A stretch of 64,000 nt of DNA from Sycon ciliatum (GCF_964019385.1 NC_088649.1:26037517-26101516); one strand, 5' to 3'; shown: positions 24,755 through 38,124, counted from the stretch's first letter. Numbers and translations: made by a program. Notes: generated by a model not told the origin, from the letters alone.

Positions 24755-25418
24755 GTCAACTTAACGGCCCAAATAATGCAGCTTGCTTGGGTCATGAACT
24801 CATCGCTGTTGGTCTTTCGAGGGTGCCTGACAATGGTTGTTAATGCACAGCACAAGCCGGGCCAAATGACAAGATCAGAGACATAGATCTCCCTAGTTCA
24901 ATTGCTGAAACGTGACTTGCGCAAACGTTATGTAGCAAAAGGAACTGTACTATGGCACTACACGCCATTCACAATAATCAAAAATGCCCACTTGACAAAA
25001 CAGAATTTCATCAACGGGGCCCCGGGATTTTTTCTTCTGTACATATGCATTATGGAGTCATAGCATAAGGGAGACGGCACGGTAGACTTTCAGCCTAAAT
25101 CATAACGAGGGCCAGCTGGGCAGCTCAAAAGAGAGCTCTATGCACTATTGGCAGAGTGGTATACATGAATAGAGAGTGACCACCCAGTGCGTGAAGCTTT
25201 TCGTGTCACACTAGAAAATTTCAAAAATTAATAATGTGGGTTCAACCCCGGGCTGCCAGTGACAGTTGCCCTTACTGCCTTAGGGTCAAGTGCGATACAT
25301 ACATGCTCGCATATAGCATCGCTTGACTGACCCATGCTTGGGGCCAGTGGGTCAAGTTCGCGATCACGAGTTGCATAAACCACAGATCATGTAGAGTCTC
25401 CATGGATCCAATCTGTGT
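24755..25418. other. P-a interior: nothing recognised
   Basis: No frame, repeat or signal that I can support. Confidence 0.5.
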
Positions 25419-25419
25419 A

Positions 25420-25634
25420 CTGTAAAAGCAGAAATTTTCGGTGGTGTAATATTTTCAGAATTCTCCAAAATCGGCAGTTCGGTGGAGGGAAATTTTCGGT
25501 AATACCCGCTTTCCAGGTAAGGGTGCTAGTACTACTCAGTAGTACCGGAAAATTCGGTGCATTTTTTTCGGTAAAAATTGTCGGCACCGAAGTTACCGAA
25601 AATAAAACACCACTGAAAATGTCTGCTTTTACAG
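25420..25634. mobile_element. TA-flanked MITE with CTGTAAAAGCAGA ends
   Basis: TIR CTGTAAAAGCAGAAATTTTC / mirror CTGCTTTTACAG, flanked by TA. TTTTCGGTAA words occur throughout. Related to 53,385-53,745. Confidence 0.85.
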
Positions 25635-26216
25635 TACATCATTTTGGGTATCATGATCTCGTGTTGTTTCCTTGGGTGCTACGACTCCCTGACATGCATT
25701 GATCCATGGCACGGTATGATTTGGGCGATTTCAGCCAATCAGTAGACGTTCTGAGAGGGGTGTATTCAACGATACACCCCGCTCAGTTCACATGGGTCGC
25801 GCCAAGAGTGAATATTGGGAGGAGTCTTGGGAAAGTGCCCTGGGAGAAATGGATTGCACCATTGTATACATGTACTGCATTCCCCATAATTTCCTCGTGC
25901 TATGTCCTCAGGAAAATATTTTTAAACGTATACCCTTCATATACTCATAGAATAATCAATCGTATCTGCAGTCAACCACGGGTATAACAACCCACGGATA
26001 GTGACACTATCTTCAGACCTATTAACAATATAGCCGTATATTTTCAACCCCGTGAATGACGACAACTCCCAAATAGCAACACTTTTCTCATGCCCGATCA
26101 AGGGTCGTTCGTTACTGGCAAAGTTAGCTGGACATCATGTCATGTAGTCATTATTACTTCAAGCAGGGACAATGAAATACACCCCCCGCCCCCATTCCTG
26201 CAGAAGGAACAGTGCT

Positions 26217-27112
26217 GTGTCCAGGTCCGCATGCAGCATGGAGGTGCTAGTAAGTCACTGGCATATTTTCTCTTGTGGATCGATGTACAGTGCGTGACAA
26301 TGCTTCCATAGTGGTGGTGGTGGTGGGAGCATACTGCACTGCAGGGCATTACAGCACTGGCATACTATTATTTTCTCTTGCAGACGTGCCATGCACAACA
26401 ATGCTTCTAGTTCTATAGTGGTGGTCAAGGTGTGGTGGTGGTGGTCATGGTGGTGGTGGTGGTGGTCATGGTGGTGGTGGTGGTGCTGCTGCTGCTGCTG
26501 GTGGTGGCGGCGGTGGTAGTTGCGGTGGTGGGAGCATTCTGCACTGCAGGGCATTAAAGCAAGCTCGATTGTGCATGCATGGTGGCGGTGGGAAAGAGGT
26601 GCCAAGGAAAGTGTGTACATATTTTCAAAGAAAGCTGGCTGCTTCCTCTATTTCCATGATCGGCCAGTGCCTGCAGCACGAACAGTACATTGTATTACAT
26701 GTATGTGCATAGACAGACAAATAAACACTTACCTGAGCATGGGTACCGCTTGTATTCGTGGTCAGGAACTGAGTGAAAGTACGAACGAAGGAGAAGAAGA
26801 TTGTTGACCATGGCGAACAACTGCATATCCAGAGGGCACACGGCTTGCCAGAATGGGTCGGCTACATCTTCGCTAATTTTCTATCCTAACAACATTCAGC
26901 TTCGAGGTCAAGGACGACGGCATTTTTGGAAGGAAAATTTCGAATTTTGGAGAAGAAGCTTGCTTTCCGAAAAATGTTCCTTCCACGCAGGCAGCATGCC
27001 AGGTCACTGGTCAGGCGTATGAACCAGGTGAACTGTGTCGGCAGATCGACGTTTACGTTCCAGGCCGACAGTTTTTTGACCAAGCTAGCCGTGAATCTCT
27101 GACTCGCCCGGC
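26217..27112 (-). repeat. P-a right arm (inverted copy of 16,990-17,836)
   Basis: It shares the GT-AG interval (minus-strand donor GCTCAG|GTAAGTG at ~26,731), the GTG/CAC-rich tract (26,420-26,530) and the DPFWQAVCPLDMQLF frame, with an in-frame 3-nt difference (YFHSVPDHE against YFHFPDHE). About 60 bp near 27,000 are unique. The outermost tip seen at 16,775 is missing. 27,113-27,257 shows nothing recognisable. Confidence 0.75.
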
Positions 27113-27984
27113 TACGAAGGAGTAATTTTACAACTCATCAGGCTAGCTACAGGTCTCTGATATGATGCAGAGCTGCAAGTGACGGATATCGGTCATTTGC
27201 AGCCACTACTTTGAGCCTCCTGGTCGTTGCAATCTGATACATAATAATAATACCTCAAGCCCTCCCAGATGGGCAGGGGGGGGGGGGGAGGGGGTGCCGG
27301 ACTTAGGATGGGATACGTAAGTCGTTCATGCATGATAGAGATGCCGCGCGCGGGTCTTTTTTCACGTGGAATTGGGTTTTTTTCGTTTTCCCGCGTGTAA
27401 AAGGAACCTGATTTTTGTAGATAGATGGCTGAATCTGAAATATTTAATTGTGGATCTACACGATTTTTGTTTTGATGTTTTGATACTTGTTGTAATGGCT
27501 AGTGATCTTGCAAACTGTTACTGTGACTTCTCCAAGTCCTACTGATATACCTTGTCAAATCAGATGCCCTGTAGTAGTCTTGGTGGAGGCAAAGTGGAAT
27601 GCATTGAATTCGTAGCTACTGAAATTGAAATTTATTTTTTCTGGAGTGACACTGACAAGCGATGGCATTAGCGACAGAAGAACTTTGCTTCCTTCCAGGA
27701 GAGCTGCATCACAGTCGGATCCTGTCCATGCACATGTGATCATGCTGTGTCGTAGACAGTGGAGCGCTGATTTTGACCCGAGAAAATATTTTTGAACATT
27801 CATGAAAAGGATATTGTTGCTGTAGCTAGCTGACAGACATAACCTGTGGCAGTGGTGTATGGAATCAGCTTGCAAGGTCTGTAGCAACTTGATCATGCAG
27901 AGAAGGAGCTGAAGCGAGATGTGAAGGGTGCCATGCAGCTTACATTTGTGCATGTTCTAACGTTACTCTACGATGAGGAACTAC

Positions 27985-28640
27985 ACACGCACTCGCTACT
28001 GCTCTCGCAAGGTGATTGGCTTCTCTCCAGTGATTCAGGCCGCCTCAAAGCATGGATCCACTCCACTTTGTCGCGGAACACATCAACATGCCTGTTGACG
28101 TATACTGGAAGAGATACGACTCCACGGTGAGGACCTGTGTAGCAACTTGATCATGGCAGAGAAGGAGCTGAAGCAACTTCCATTGGCGTATGTTTTAAGT
28201 TTTAACGGTACTCCACGATGAGGAACTGCACACGCACTCGCTACTGCTCTTGCAAGGTGATTGGCTTCTTTCCCGTGATACAGGCTGCCTCAATGCATGA
28301 CTTATCTGCACTTTGTCACGGAACACATCAATCCGCCTGACGCAGATATTCACTGGAAAACGGTGTCACTCCACGATGAGGAACACACAGCACTCGTGAA
28401 GGCTTGTACAGGGTGAGTGGCTTCTCCCCAGTGATGCATGCCACATTGAAGCATGATGAGCTATGTGATAAATACCGCACGGTGTGTTGATGCGAGGCAT
28501 GGAGCACGCCATGCAGCTTGCACTGGTGATTGTTTTACACTACGATGATGAACTGCACGTGGCATTTGCTAAGGCTTGTGCAGGGCGAGTGTCTTCTCTC
28601 CAGTGATGCAGGCCACCTTGCAGCGTAGATCCACTGCATC
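27985..28640. repeat. Diverged tandem repeat of ~120-240 bp in the P-b left arm
   Basis: About four units carry GGTGATTGGCTTCTCTCCAG, then GTGATNCAGGCCNCCT and GCATGGATCCACTCCACTTT. The inverted equivalent is at 34,075-34,340. Frames give TGEKP-like peptides on one strand, but no zinc-finger Cys/His pattern. Confidence 0.7.
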
Positions 28641-29659
<1,019 letters not shown>

Positions 29660-29660
<1 letters not shown>

Positions 29661-30700
29661 ACAATGCATGGATCCACTGCACTTTGTGGTTGGACATCTC
29701 AACTCGCATGTTGACGTACACTGTATCTCTCTCCCTTTCTCTCTCTCTCTCTCTTTCTCTCTCACTCGCTCACTCACAATGCATGGATCCACTGCACTTT
29801 GTCGTTGAACATCTCAACACGCATCTTAACGTACACTGTATCTCTCTCTCTCTCTATCTCTCTCACTCTCTCTCTCTCTCACTCGCTCACTCATAATGCA
29901 TGGATCCACTGCACTTTGTCGTTGAACATCTCAACACGCATGTTGACGTACACTGTATCTCTCTCCCTTTCTCTCTCTCTCTCACTCTCTCTCACTCGCT
30001 CACTCACAATGCATGGATCCACTGCACTTTGTCGTTGAACATCTCAACACGCATCTTAACGTACACTGTATCTCTCTCTCGCGTTCTCTCTCTCTCACTC
30101 ACTCAATCACAATGCATGGATCCACTGCACTTTTTCATTGAACATCTCAACACGCATCTTAACGTACACTGTATCTCTCTCTCTCTCTCTCTCTCTCTTT
30201 TTCTCTCTCTCTCACTCTCCCTCTCTGTCTTTCTCTCTCGTTCTCTCTCTCTCACTCGCTCACTCACTCACAACGCATGGATCCACTGCACTTTGTCGTT
30301 GAACATCTCGACACGCACGTTGACGTACACTGTATCTCTCTCCTTCTCTCTCTCTCTCTTTCTCTCACTCACTCCTTCACAATGCATGGATCTACTGCAC
30401 TTTGTCTTTGAACATCTCAACACGCATGTTGACGTACACTGTATCTCTCTCCCTTTCTCTCTCTCTCTCTTTCTCTCTCACTCGCTCACTCACAATGCAT
30501 GGATCCACTGCACTTTGTCGTTGAACATCTCAACACGCACGTTGACGTACACTGTATCTCTCTCCCTTTCTCTCTCTCTCACTCACTCACAATGCATGGA
30601 TCCATCTCCCTCTCTCTCTCTCACACACACTCACTCACAATGCATGGATCCACTGCACTTTGTCGTTGAACATCTCAACACGCATCTTAACGTACACCGT
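29660..30700. repeat. Minisatellite, ~10 units of ~75 bp core plus variable CT spacer
   Basis: Core ATGCATGGATCCACTGCACT, then TTTGTCGTTGAACATCTCAA, CACGCATSTTRACGTACACT and GTATCTC, followed by CT and CTCACTCACA spacers. Core starts lie near 29,663, 29,777, 29,897, 30,009, 30,112, 30,274, 30,381, 30,497, 30,591 (short) and 30,638. The core equals the GCATGGATCCACT...GTTGACGTA portion of the P-b arm repeat. The long open frame through it is a tandem-repeat artefact. Confidence 0.92.
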
Positions 30701-30942
30701 ATCTCTCTCGCTCTCTCTCTCCCCCCCCCCCTCAACATTGATCCCTTCTTCCCATGATGCTTTTTGGTTTGCATTGTGATAGAATATTGAACTAGTACAT
30801 GTAGTACTGCTGATGTACAACACTATTCTCATGCAACTGGAGGGTATATGTTCGGGTGCTATTTGTTGTTGTGGCTAAGAGCGCATGTGTGCGACCAGGT
30901 AGTTCCAGCATGCAGTGTGTTGCATTCGCTATATTGTGGTCT

Positions 30943-31933
30943 TACTTCCTCCGCGTCATCGAAATTGTCGCAGTTTGACAAGTGACTTGTCACTTGTTAC
31001 TGACAACGCCATAAACTAAGCCATTCAAAATTTATTACACAGTATGCTAGTCTGAAGACTAGAGTAACGTTCCAGGGCAATTGGACTGAGAGTTTTCATG
31101 CAGAGATGAAGTCCTCGTCGTCGCTGATGTCAATGGACGCAAAAATATCGTTCCGAAATATTTCAAGGAAGGTTGAAAGTTGGTCGCGCCTCATCTCAAA
31201 CGCTTTGACTTTCTCCACAGGACGAGAGCTGCTATACTTGTCGTCTGCTAGCTCTGGATGATTTCTACTTCACCACCAACGAAGCCTAGTAAGAATACAC
31301 GATCGTTGCGAGGTCGGTTGATTACCTCGGAATCACCTCGATCTTGAAATGAACTTTTTTTAGCCGTGGCATGCCCACAGCTCATGCAGGTAAGTGTAGT
31401 ATCACGTCCAGCGTGCCTTCTTTTTCAGCATCACTGGTATACCATGGTACGGCACCTGCGCGTGCATCACTAGCACTACGTGTAGAGTCTACACGCAGGT
31501 ACAATCATGTACTAGTACTGAGTGTCTCAGCCAGAGCGACAAATTTTATCGCTGTTGCAGACATTTAGTTTGCCGACCCCTCGATGTTTCTCCAAGCGCT
31601 TCCACTTGTTCCACGAAGTCATTCTCACCCCAGCTAAGGTAAAACAGTGATGGGGCTTGAGTGAATGGCCATAAACACGAGAAATGTGCAGGCTGCAACG
31701 TTTGACTGATCTCAGCGAGTCGAAATTACCAGCGCAGCGACATCAGCGAAGAAATTGCGTCTAGTTCAAAAATTCCAGCTTCCAATAACAGAAAACAGAA
31801 CTTTGTCGTCACCCTATACTGATGACTATCGCCTATGTCCGATTCCTTGCCTCTGGTACGAGTGCTGGTGAGTAAATACCGCGTTTTACACCAAAAGTCA
31901 AACTGCGACAATTTCGATGACGCGGAGGAAGTA
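30943..31933 (+). mobile_element. Q1: intact 991-bp element Q
   Basis: TIR of ~35 bp, TACTTCCTCCGCGTCATCG and mirror, with TA at both tips. It provides the empty sites for P (GTAGTATCACGT at ~31,398), the Harbinger-type MITE (~31,475), W5 (ACAATCATG at ~31,503) and W6 (ACATTTAGTTT at ~31,562). It contains the 54-codon minus-strand frame also seen in the other Q copies. It lies inside P-b. Confidence 0.9.
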
Positions 31934-33170
31934 CAAGTACAAGCACTCATCTACACTACTTCGAAGAACAATCACAGAGAACCGTATGTTTTAACGTTCC
32001 CTGATATAACTATAAACCGAAGCACAACTGCTGCAAACATTTTTTAAACTGCCCACTTAGGCAAGATAGTAAAGACTAAAAGTAGAAGAAGTAAGACTAG
32101 CGGGTTCTTCCAGCTCCAGGACAGTATGAACTGGCAACGACATAACAGCATTGCATCGTACATGCATGTGGCCGTGAAGAAATAATAGTACGTTTCGTTG
32201 TGAATGCAAGCCTAAGGCGGAAAGCAGTCAGGCGTAATAGACGCAAGCCATAGAAACCAGATCTATCTATCTATGACGCACGTCACATGCATTCATGATA
32301 ATCAATGCATCGTGGTTCATCACCATCGAACACAGTAGTACATGTACATTACACAGAAATAGGAGACTCAATCTACCATACCTCCCTCGTGAAGGAAAAG
32401 TGATAAAGAGCACATGAGTGAGTAAAAGACGAAGACAACAAGAAGAAAAAAACACAACAAAAACAATGGCAATTGGATATGAAAACTTGGTTGGAAAGAA
32501 AAGGACCAAGGACCTACAAGACATGCTAGAGCTGATAGCCAGTTAGTTGTTGAACATCAGTACTGTCGGCCAGTTTTGTGCAATGTTATCGCATGAGCTG
32601 ATCGTCAAGGAACTGGTGGTGTTAGTGGACATTATAGCATATGTTTCTACCTCTCGTCTTGATTCACCATTCCACAAACGTAACGTCGTTACTGTACTAT
32701 AAGAAGACTGTGTTATTACTCTTTCATTCTCGTGCCAAACAGCTAACTCAACTAAAACAAGTCCAATAACCTGCACCACCGAAGCAGGAACCTAAAACTC
32801 ACACACCAAGGAAAACAAGCACCGATCTACGCCTACGGATCACAGACTCCCATCCCGATCCTAGCGTAGTGGCAAATGATACATACTAGTAGATGACAAA
32901 AGGTGCCGGTGTTAGGTGACAGCTGCATACGAATGCATGAAAGGGGTCAGACAGTTCATGTATCATGTGTACCGGCAGTTGTAACTGGAGCCGACTGAAA
33001 GTCAATACATCAATACTAATAGCAGTGTTAGTCATACATGAAGCCCAGACTACAGAAAGTGTAGCAGTGAATACAAAGTATGTTGCATACGACGGGTGTT
33101 GCTTGTCACCTAGGGGGCAACAGCATAGCTTGTAGTTCCTTGGTCTTTTCTTTACTATGAATATGAAAAC
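31934..33170. other. P-b interior: no gene recognised
   Basis: Short frames only. The part next to 33,170 may be the 3' side of the BEL/Pao fossil (untranslated region or LTR), but no LTR pair was identified. Confidence 0.4.
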
Positions 33171-34070
33171 AATCACAGTTTGCCCAGTACTTGCACCTTT
33201 AACTTCCAGTGGCTCAAGATGATGAACTGCATGCTTGAATACCTTCCCAGCTTAAACTTCTACTATCCGAACAACACCATCCTTACCTGGATAGGTCATA
33301 AGCATACGTCCAAGTGGCCACTGTGCAATTGCTGTGTGCTAATCCATCACAAGCACGATGTCTCCTTTCTTAGCGTTACGCTGTTGTAGCAACCACATCA
33401 CCTGGATGCCCAGCTTGGGAACAATCTCTTTCAGCTAACGTTTCCATACCTGATCTACTATACGTTGCACAAACTCCCAGCACTTCCTCGGGTGAACTTG
33501 AGTAATTGTAGATGCGTTGGCTTCAGCAGCAATAGTTGCCCTAGCATGGCCAGTGAGAAAGTGTTGTGGCAATAGCAGCTGAAGGTCTTCTTGCAGCAGT
33601 CGTTTCATTGCCTTGGCCCTTACCTAGAACACACCACCAAAGTGTGGTGCACTTGGTGGCTTGAAGTACCAGGTAATGTCGCGGTATGACCTTTTTGCTG
33701 CTAGTCTGGAGTAGTTGAGAAACTTGACAGCTGCTTTTACCTCTTGATCAGCAACAAGAAAATTGGCACCGTTGTCCGATTGCATCTCTTGTGGCACACG
33801 ACGTCGCATGGTGAATCGGGGTCTAAGAGCCAGGAGAAAACCGTCGTTGCCCAGAGATAACCTCGAAATGACAAGCCCTAGTCAGCAGCATGTAAACACA
33901 CATACATATCTCTTTGAGTTGTGACCGATCTCGACCCTGGCGTGCATAGAACGGGACGACATAGCCGGCACCAACTATGGCAGATGACTGATGTGGTCCA
34001 GTTGTCTTGAAGTCAGGAAGTCGTGGCATTGCTGGTGTTGCTGTTTTGATATGGCCCTTGCGGCAAAGAA
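33170..34070 (-). mobile_element. BEL/Pao LTR retrotransposon fossil (integrase end of pol)
   Basis: Minus-strand similarity to the BEL/Pao integrase region: a zinc-binding CVLC...MPRLPDF segment, a core with SDNGANF and PPSAPHFGG, and the C-terminal part with WPLGR. Only this part of pol is recognised. No LTR pair or target duplication was found. It is broken in several places and looks old. It lies inside P-b just inboard of its right arm. Confidence 0.75.
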
Positions 34071-34074
34071 CGCA

Positions 34075-34985
34075 CTTGGCCCGATGCCTCCAGGTGGCCT
34101 GCATCACTGGAGAGAAGCCACTCACCCGGCACAAGCTTCCACGAGTGCTGTGTGCTCCTCATCGTGAAGTGATACCTTTCCCAGTGTACGTCAACAGGCG
34201 TGTTGATGTGTTCGACGACAAAGTGCAGTGGATCCATGCTTTTGAGGGGGGCTGGATCACTGGAGAGAAGCCAATCTTATCATCTTGCGAGAGCAGTAGC
34301 GAGTGCGTGAGCAGTTCAGCTCCTTCTCTGCATGATCAAGTTGCTACAGACCTTGCAAGCTGATTCCATACTATACACCACTGCCACAGGTTATGTCTGT
34401 CAGCTAGCTACAGCAACAATATCCTCTTCATGAATTAATATTTTCTCGGGTCAAAATCAGCTCCCGAATGTCTACAAGTACAATACAGCATGATCGCATG
34501 TGCATGGACAGGATCCGACTGTGATGCAGCTCTCCTGGAAGGAAGCAAAGTTCTTCTGTCGCCAATGCCATCGCTTGCCAGTGTCACTCCAGAAAAAATA
34601 AATTTCAATTTCAGCAGCTACGCCTCCACCAAGACTACAGGGCATCTGATTTGACAAGGTATATCAGTGGGACTTGGAGAAGTCACAGTAACAGTTTGCA
34701 AGATCACTAGCAACAAGTATCAAAACATCAAAACAAACATAGATATTTAGAAAACCATACCGTCTCCTCTCCTAACATGTCGAAAACAACAATTACATTT
34801 TCCGAAAATGGACTATGAATATGAAAGCTCCTCCACGTTAAAAGGCGATTATAAACGTAAACGTCAAACTACAACATCGATGCCACCTCGATCGATCGAT
34901 CCGAGATTCGCCTGCCCATCCTAGGATGGGCATTGGCCACCCTGCCTATCTTAGGATGGGCAGAATCGACGGACGGGCCGGAACA
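34075..34985 (-). repeat. P-b right arm and outer P terminus
   Basis: Inverted partner of 27,258-28,135, ending in the mirror of TGTTCCGGCCCGTCCGTCGA and followed by GTAT. It includes paired CCTAGGATGGGCA words near the tip. Confidence 0.8.
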
Positions 34986-35066
34986 GTATCACGTCCAGCG
35001 TGCCCTCTTTTTCAGCATCACTGGTATACCATGGTACAACACCTGCGCGTGCATCACTAGCACTAA

Positions 35067-35542
35067 TGGTTCATTTACACGGTACGCGGAGCAAAACGTA
35101 AAAGTTGTACACCAAAACGGAAGAAAACCAAAACGCTGGCCAAGGTGGAAGAATTTGAAAACGGAAATGTTGTGCCGGATAAATGTGGGTGTGTAAACAG
35201 TCGAAACGGTGTGCTGGCCTTGTTTTCCGTCACGTTTGTTTCGTTTTCGGCCGTTTACACGGATTCGACAATCCAAAAAAATGTTTTTACAATTTTCGTC
35301 ATGTGACGTGTGTTGCCGTGTGCCTGTTTTCAAACATTACTTGAGTGTGATTGGTGCTTCCACGGCAACACTTGGCACATGACAAACTTTGGCGGATTCT
35401 TTGCTCTCGTGTAGACGCTTGAAAACGATACAAACGGAGACCACTTCGGATCGGCTTTGATCGTGTAAACGTACGAAAACGAAAGAAGAAATGCGGGACT
35501 GAAAACGGAAAACTGGCCGTGCGTTGTCGTGTAAACGCAGCC
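35067..35542. mobile_element. PIF/Harbinger-type MITE inside Q3
   Basis: Flanked by TAA (35,064-35,066 and 35,543-35,545). The right end GTGTAAACGCAGCC is typical of the GGCTGCGTTTACAC family; the left end is diverged (TTCATTTACACGG). Q1 has the uninterrupted site at ~31,475. Related to 60,517-61,023. Confidence 0.85.
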
Positions 35543-36069
35543 TAAGTGTAGAGTCTACACGGCTCTTGCAGGTACAATTATAGCAATAAAAACTGCTTTA
35601 TGGCAGTTTTCTAAAAAAGGTTATTGTGTTCTTAGTCCATGGACCCCGTCTAAAAAGTAAGAAATTAACGAAATGTGATAGCTGAAAATTAAAATTTCAC
35701 ACAAAACCTCACAATAATCACAACACTTGAAATGCTGCTTTCAACTTTAACTTGTACTGCACCAACAATTGGCAACATGCATGCATAGGAAAGAGGATCA
35801 CGAGGGGAAAAGATCTTCTACATGACTGATTGTAGCTTTTAATTCTGTGTGTGATTATTGTGAGGTTTTGTGTGAAATTTTAATTTTCAGCTATCACATT
35901 TCGTTAATTTCTTACTTTTTAGACGGGGTCCATGGACTAAGAACACAATAACCTTTTTTAGAAAACTGCCATAAAGCAGTTTTTATTGCTATAATTTCTT
36001 TTGTTTTTTCTGTCACCAATCAATGTAATGCGCTATATCAATATGTAAATGATGGCCTTCACATCATAT

Positions 36070-36090
36070 CAAGAGGTTCATGTACTCTTG
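36070..36090. mobile_element. 21-bp J remnant with 7-bp target duplication
   Basis: Only the J tips CAAGAG and GTACTCTTG remain, joined by a few bases and flanked by ATCATAT on both sides (36,063-36,069 and 36,091-36,097). W2 (~1,345) has the uninterrupted site. W6 carries the same remnant, interrupted by S-2. Confidence 0.75.
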
Positions 36091-36440
36091 ATCATATCAA
36101 TACCGTATTATACGCATTGATGTCCAAGCCTTTTCTTGCAGAAAATGGCAATAGCATAATGCATGTCCTTCTGCGGGGAAACATGTGAGTAGTGGTCTGG
36201 TGGTGGTGATACTTATTTTATACGGAGATCATTCTGTGCATGTTGCTGTTGCAGAATTTCATGACTGTCATAAATTTGTCTTGCCTTTCAGATATTTTAT
36301 ATTTCCCCACCCTCGATCAGATTTATTTGAGAAATGTAGCCATGCGCCAGGTGCGTGTCGCAGATGTTTTTGTTGATTCTGTGTTTATAATGGTTTATAA
36401 TCATGGGTTATCGTGATAAGGTCATCCAGCATCATATTGT

Positions 36441-36792
36441 AATAGGTAGCCGAGTGGTAGGCGCGGTGAAATCAACAATAATTACTTTTATTCTACTTTC
36501 AGGTACACACCTGAGATATAATCGTTCGTGAAAGAAGAAGCGGCAAAATAAATAACTTTCTCTCCGGTGCTCACCTAGAGGCTGAATCCTTATTCTTCGA
36601 GTTAGCTTTCATTGCTACCCAATCTAATCGAATCTAATCTAATCTTCTCTTCCTCAAAACAGAAATGCTCAGCCGCTTTTATGCAGCAGACGCCGTACGC
36701 TTACCTACGGAGATACACTAAATATACATCAGGCCAAGCTCCGTATTAGTTCCGTACTGCTTCCGTATTGGTCGGGCAGGGATACTACAATA
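36441..36792. mobile_element. Insert in W5, possibly including a tRNA-derived SINE
   Basis: W2 is continuous here (CATCATATTGCACTG). The insert starts with TAGCCGAGTGGTAGGCGC, like a Leu/Ser tRNA A box, and has an (AATCT)n-like run at 36,620-36,650. No convincing B box was found at normal spacing. The outer ends TTGTAATA / TACTACAA suggest a TIR instead. The right portion is shared with W3 from 4,281. Confidence 0.35.
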
Positions 36793-37460
36793 TTGCACTG
36801 AAATCGTAATCCTGTTGATGTAACTTTTGGAAGTAGTTCAATGACTTCAAACTGTTAGTCCACGATTTTCTAAAACAACACAGCAAAGGAGGAACAATAA
36901 ACATGTATTAAAATGTAAACAAATACATTGCTGAGTCCGACACCTCGTTCCAACAACTACACTGACCCTGAGGATAAAAGGGACAAGGCTATGGTTGGAG
37001 GTACTGATACTGAGAGATAAACAAGGCACTCCATGATAATACAATCTTACACATTTTTTGGTGAGTATGAATGATATCCAGTCGAACCTCTTTAGGATGA
37101 ACACCAAGGGACCGATGGTATTTATTCTGTGAGTTTGTCTTAACCTACATGTATCTTATAACCAATGAATACAATTATTTCTCCAATAGACATACGAATA
37201 GATTTCTTCTACAGCGAAAGATTCTAAGCCACACCGACTCATTGACTCGTCTCGTATGAAACAAAAGAGTCACTAGAGAGGTTCTGCAAAACGAAAATGC
37301 GTACAAACTTTCGCTCTACATCATGAAGTGCGAAACTACGCACGAACTTTCGTAACTTTGGACGCGAAACTTGCAGGGAACGCGAAATGAACTGTCGTAG
37401 GAAATTTCGTGAGATCGGGTCATGGCGTACGTGCACTTGGCCCGCGCAAACTACGAAAAA

Positions 37461-37853
37461 CGGGTATTCAACCCGCACGCCCGCTCCAACCGCCAACAGT
37501 CCATCACAGCCACCTACCGGAAGCATGAGGCCGAGAAAAGGCGCGCGTACGAAGAACGCGTCCGGGAAGTTGAACACGCGTCTTTTTCTCCCATTGTGTT
37601 CAGCGCTTCCGGCGGCTACGGCAAGTCCGCCTCCGCTTTTTTCAAGCGTGTCGCCTCTATGCTCGCCGACAAGAGAAAGGAGCCCTTCTCCTCACTTCTT
37701 GCCTTTATTAGGTCAAGGGTTTCCTTTTCTCTTGTTCGTGCCTCCAATGCCAGCCTCCGTGGTCACCGCAGGCCACGGTCTCAAGATGCCCGCCAGAGAG
37801 TCATTGACTCTGATGCTTCTGTGGTCCTTGCTGCTGCAGAGTGCTTTCGGTAA
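37461..37853 (+). pseudogene. C-terminal fragment of a retroelement polyprotein
   Basis: Open from VFNPHARSNRQQS through YRKHEAEKRRAYEERVREV, FSPIVFSASGGYGKSA and RSRVSFSLVRAS to a stop. From memory, this combination (VFNP-A, EKRR-YEERV-EVEH, SFTPLVFSTSGG, FSLLRS-LRGSR) is the C-terminal, nuclease-like tail that follows reverse transcriptase in many cnidarian, mollusc and sponge retroelements. The predicted catalytic DxK just upstream is lost with the truncation, so it is not functional. Confidence 0.7.
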
Positions 37854-38124
37854 CTATCCGTGGTGTGTTTGGCTACTGTTCTGCTTCAGTACCCCCCCCC
37901 CCACTTTTTCATGATTTTGCATGTTATCGTTTTCTCGGATTCCGGTTTTCCACTCTGTTATGTTCGAATCCAAAGTCTGTTTAGTCTGTACACGATGTAC
38001 GCAACTTCTCATTGTTTTTTTTTGTTTTTTTGTTTTTTTACCAGGCGTGGGCCATCCCCTGATCATAGGTGCCAAAGACTACATTTCAGATCATGCAAAA
38101 AAAAAAAAAAAAAAAAAAAAAAAA
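37461..38124 (+). mobile_element. 5'-truncated non-LTR retroposon with poly(A) and 13-bp target duplication
   Basis: Inserted in V3 and flanked by AAACTACGAAAAA (37,448-37,460 and 38,122-38,134), with a 28-bp A run at 38,097-38,124. V2 at ~5,035 is the empty site. These are the signs of target-primed reverse transcription. The remaining sequence is ~130 codons plus a ~240-bp 3' UTR. Confidence 0.93.

Noticed and set aside
25757-25780. Hairpin GGGGTGTAT / ATACACCCC as a transcription terminator
   Set aside because: Intrinsic terminators are a bacterial feature. There is no gene context and the genome is eukaryotic.
29900-30757. 285-codon open frame with repeated HNAWIHCTLSLNIST units
   Set aside because: Product of the minisatellite whose unit lengths happen to keep the frame. 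No start context, splice signals or homology.
34007-34363. TGEKP-like peptide as a C2H2 zinc-finger array
   Set aside because: The Cys and His ligands are missing in every frame. The sequence is part of the P-b arm repeat.
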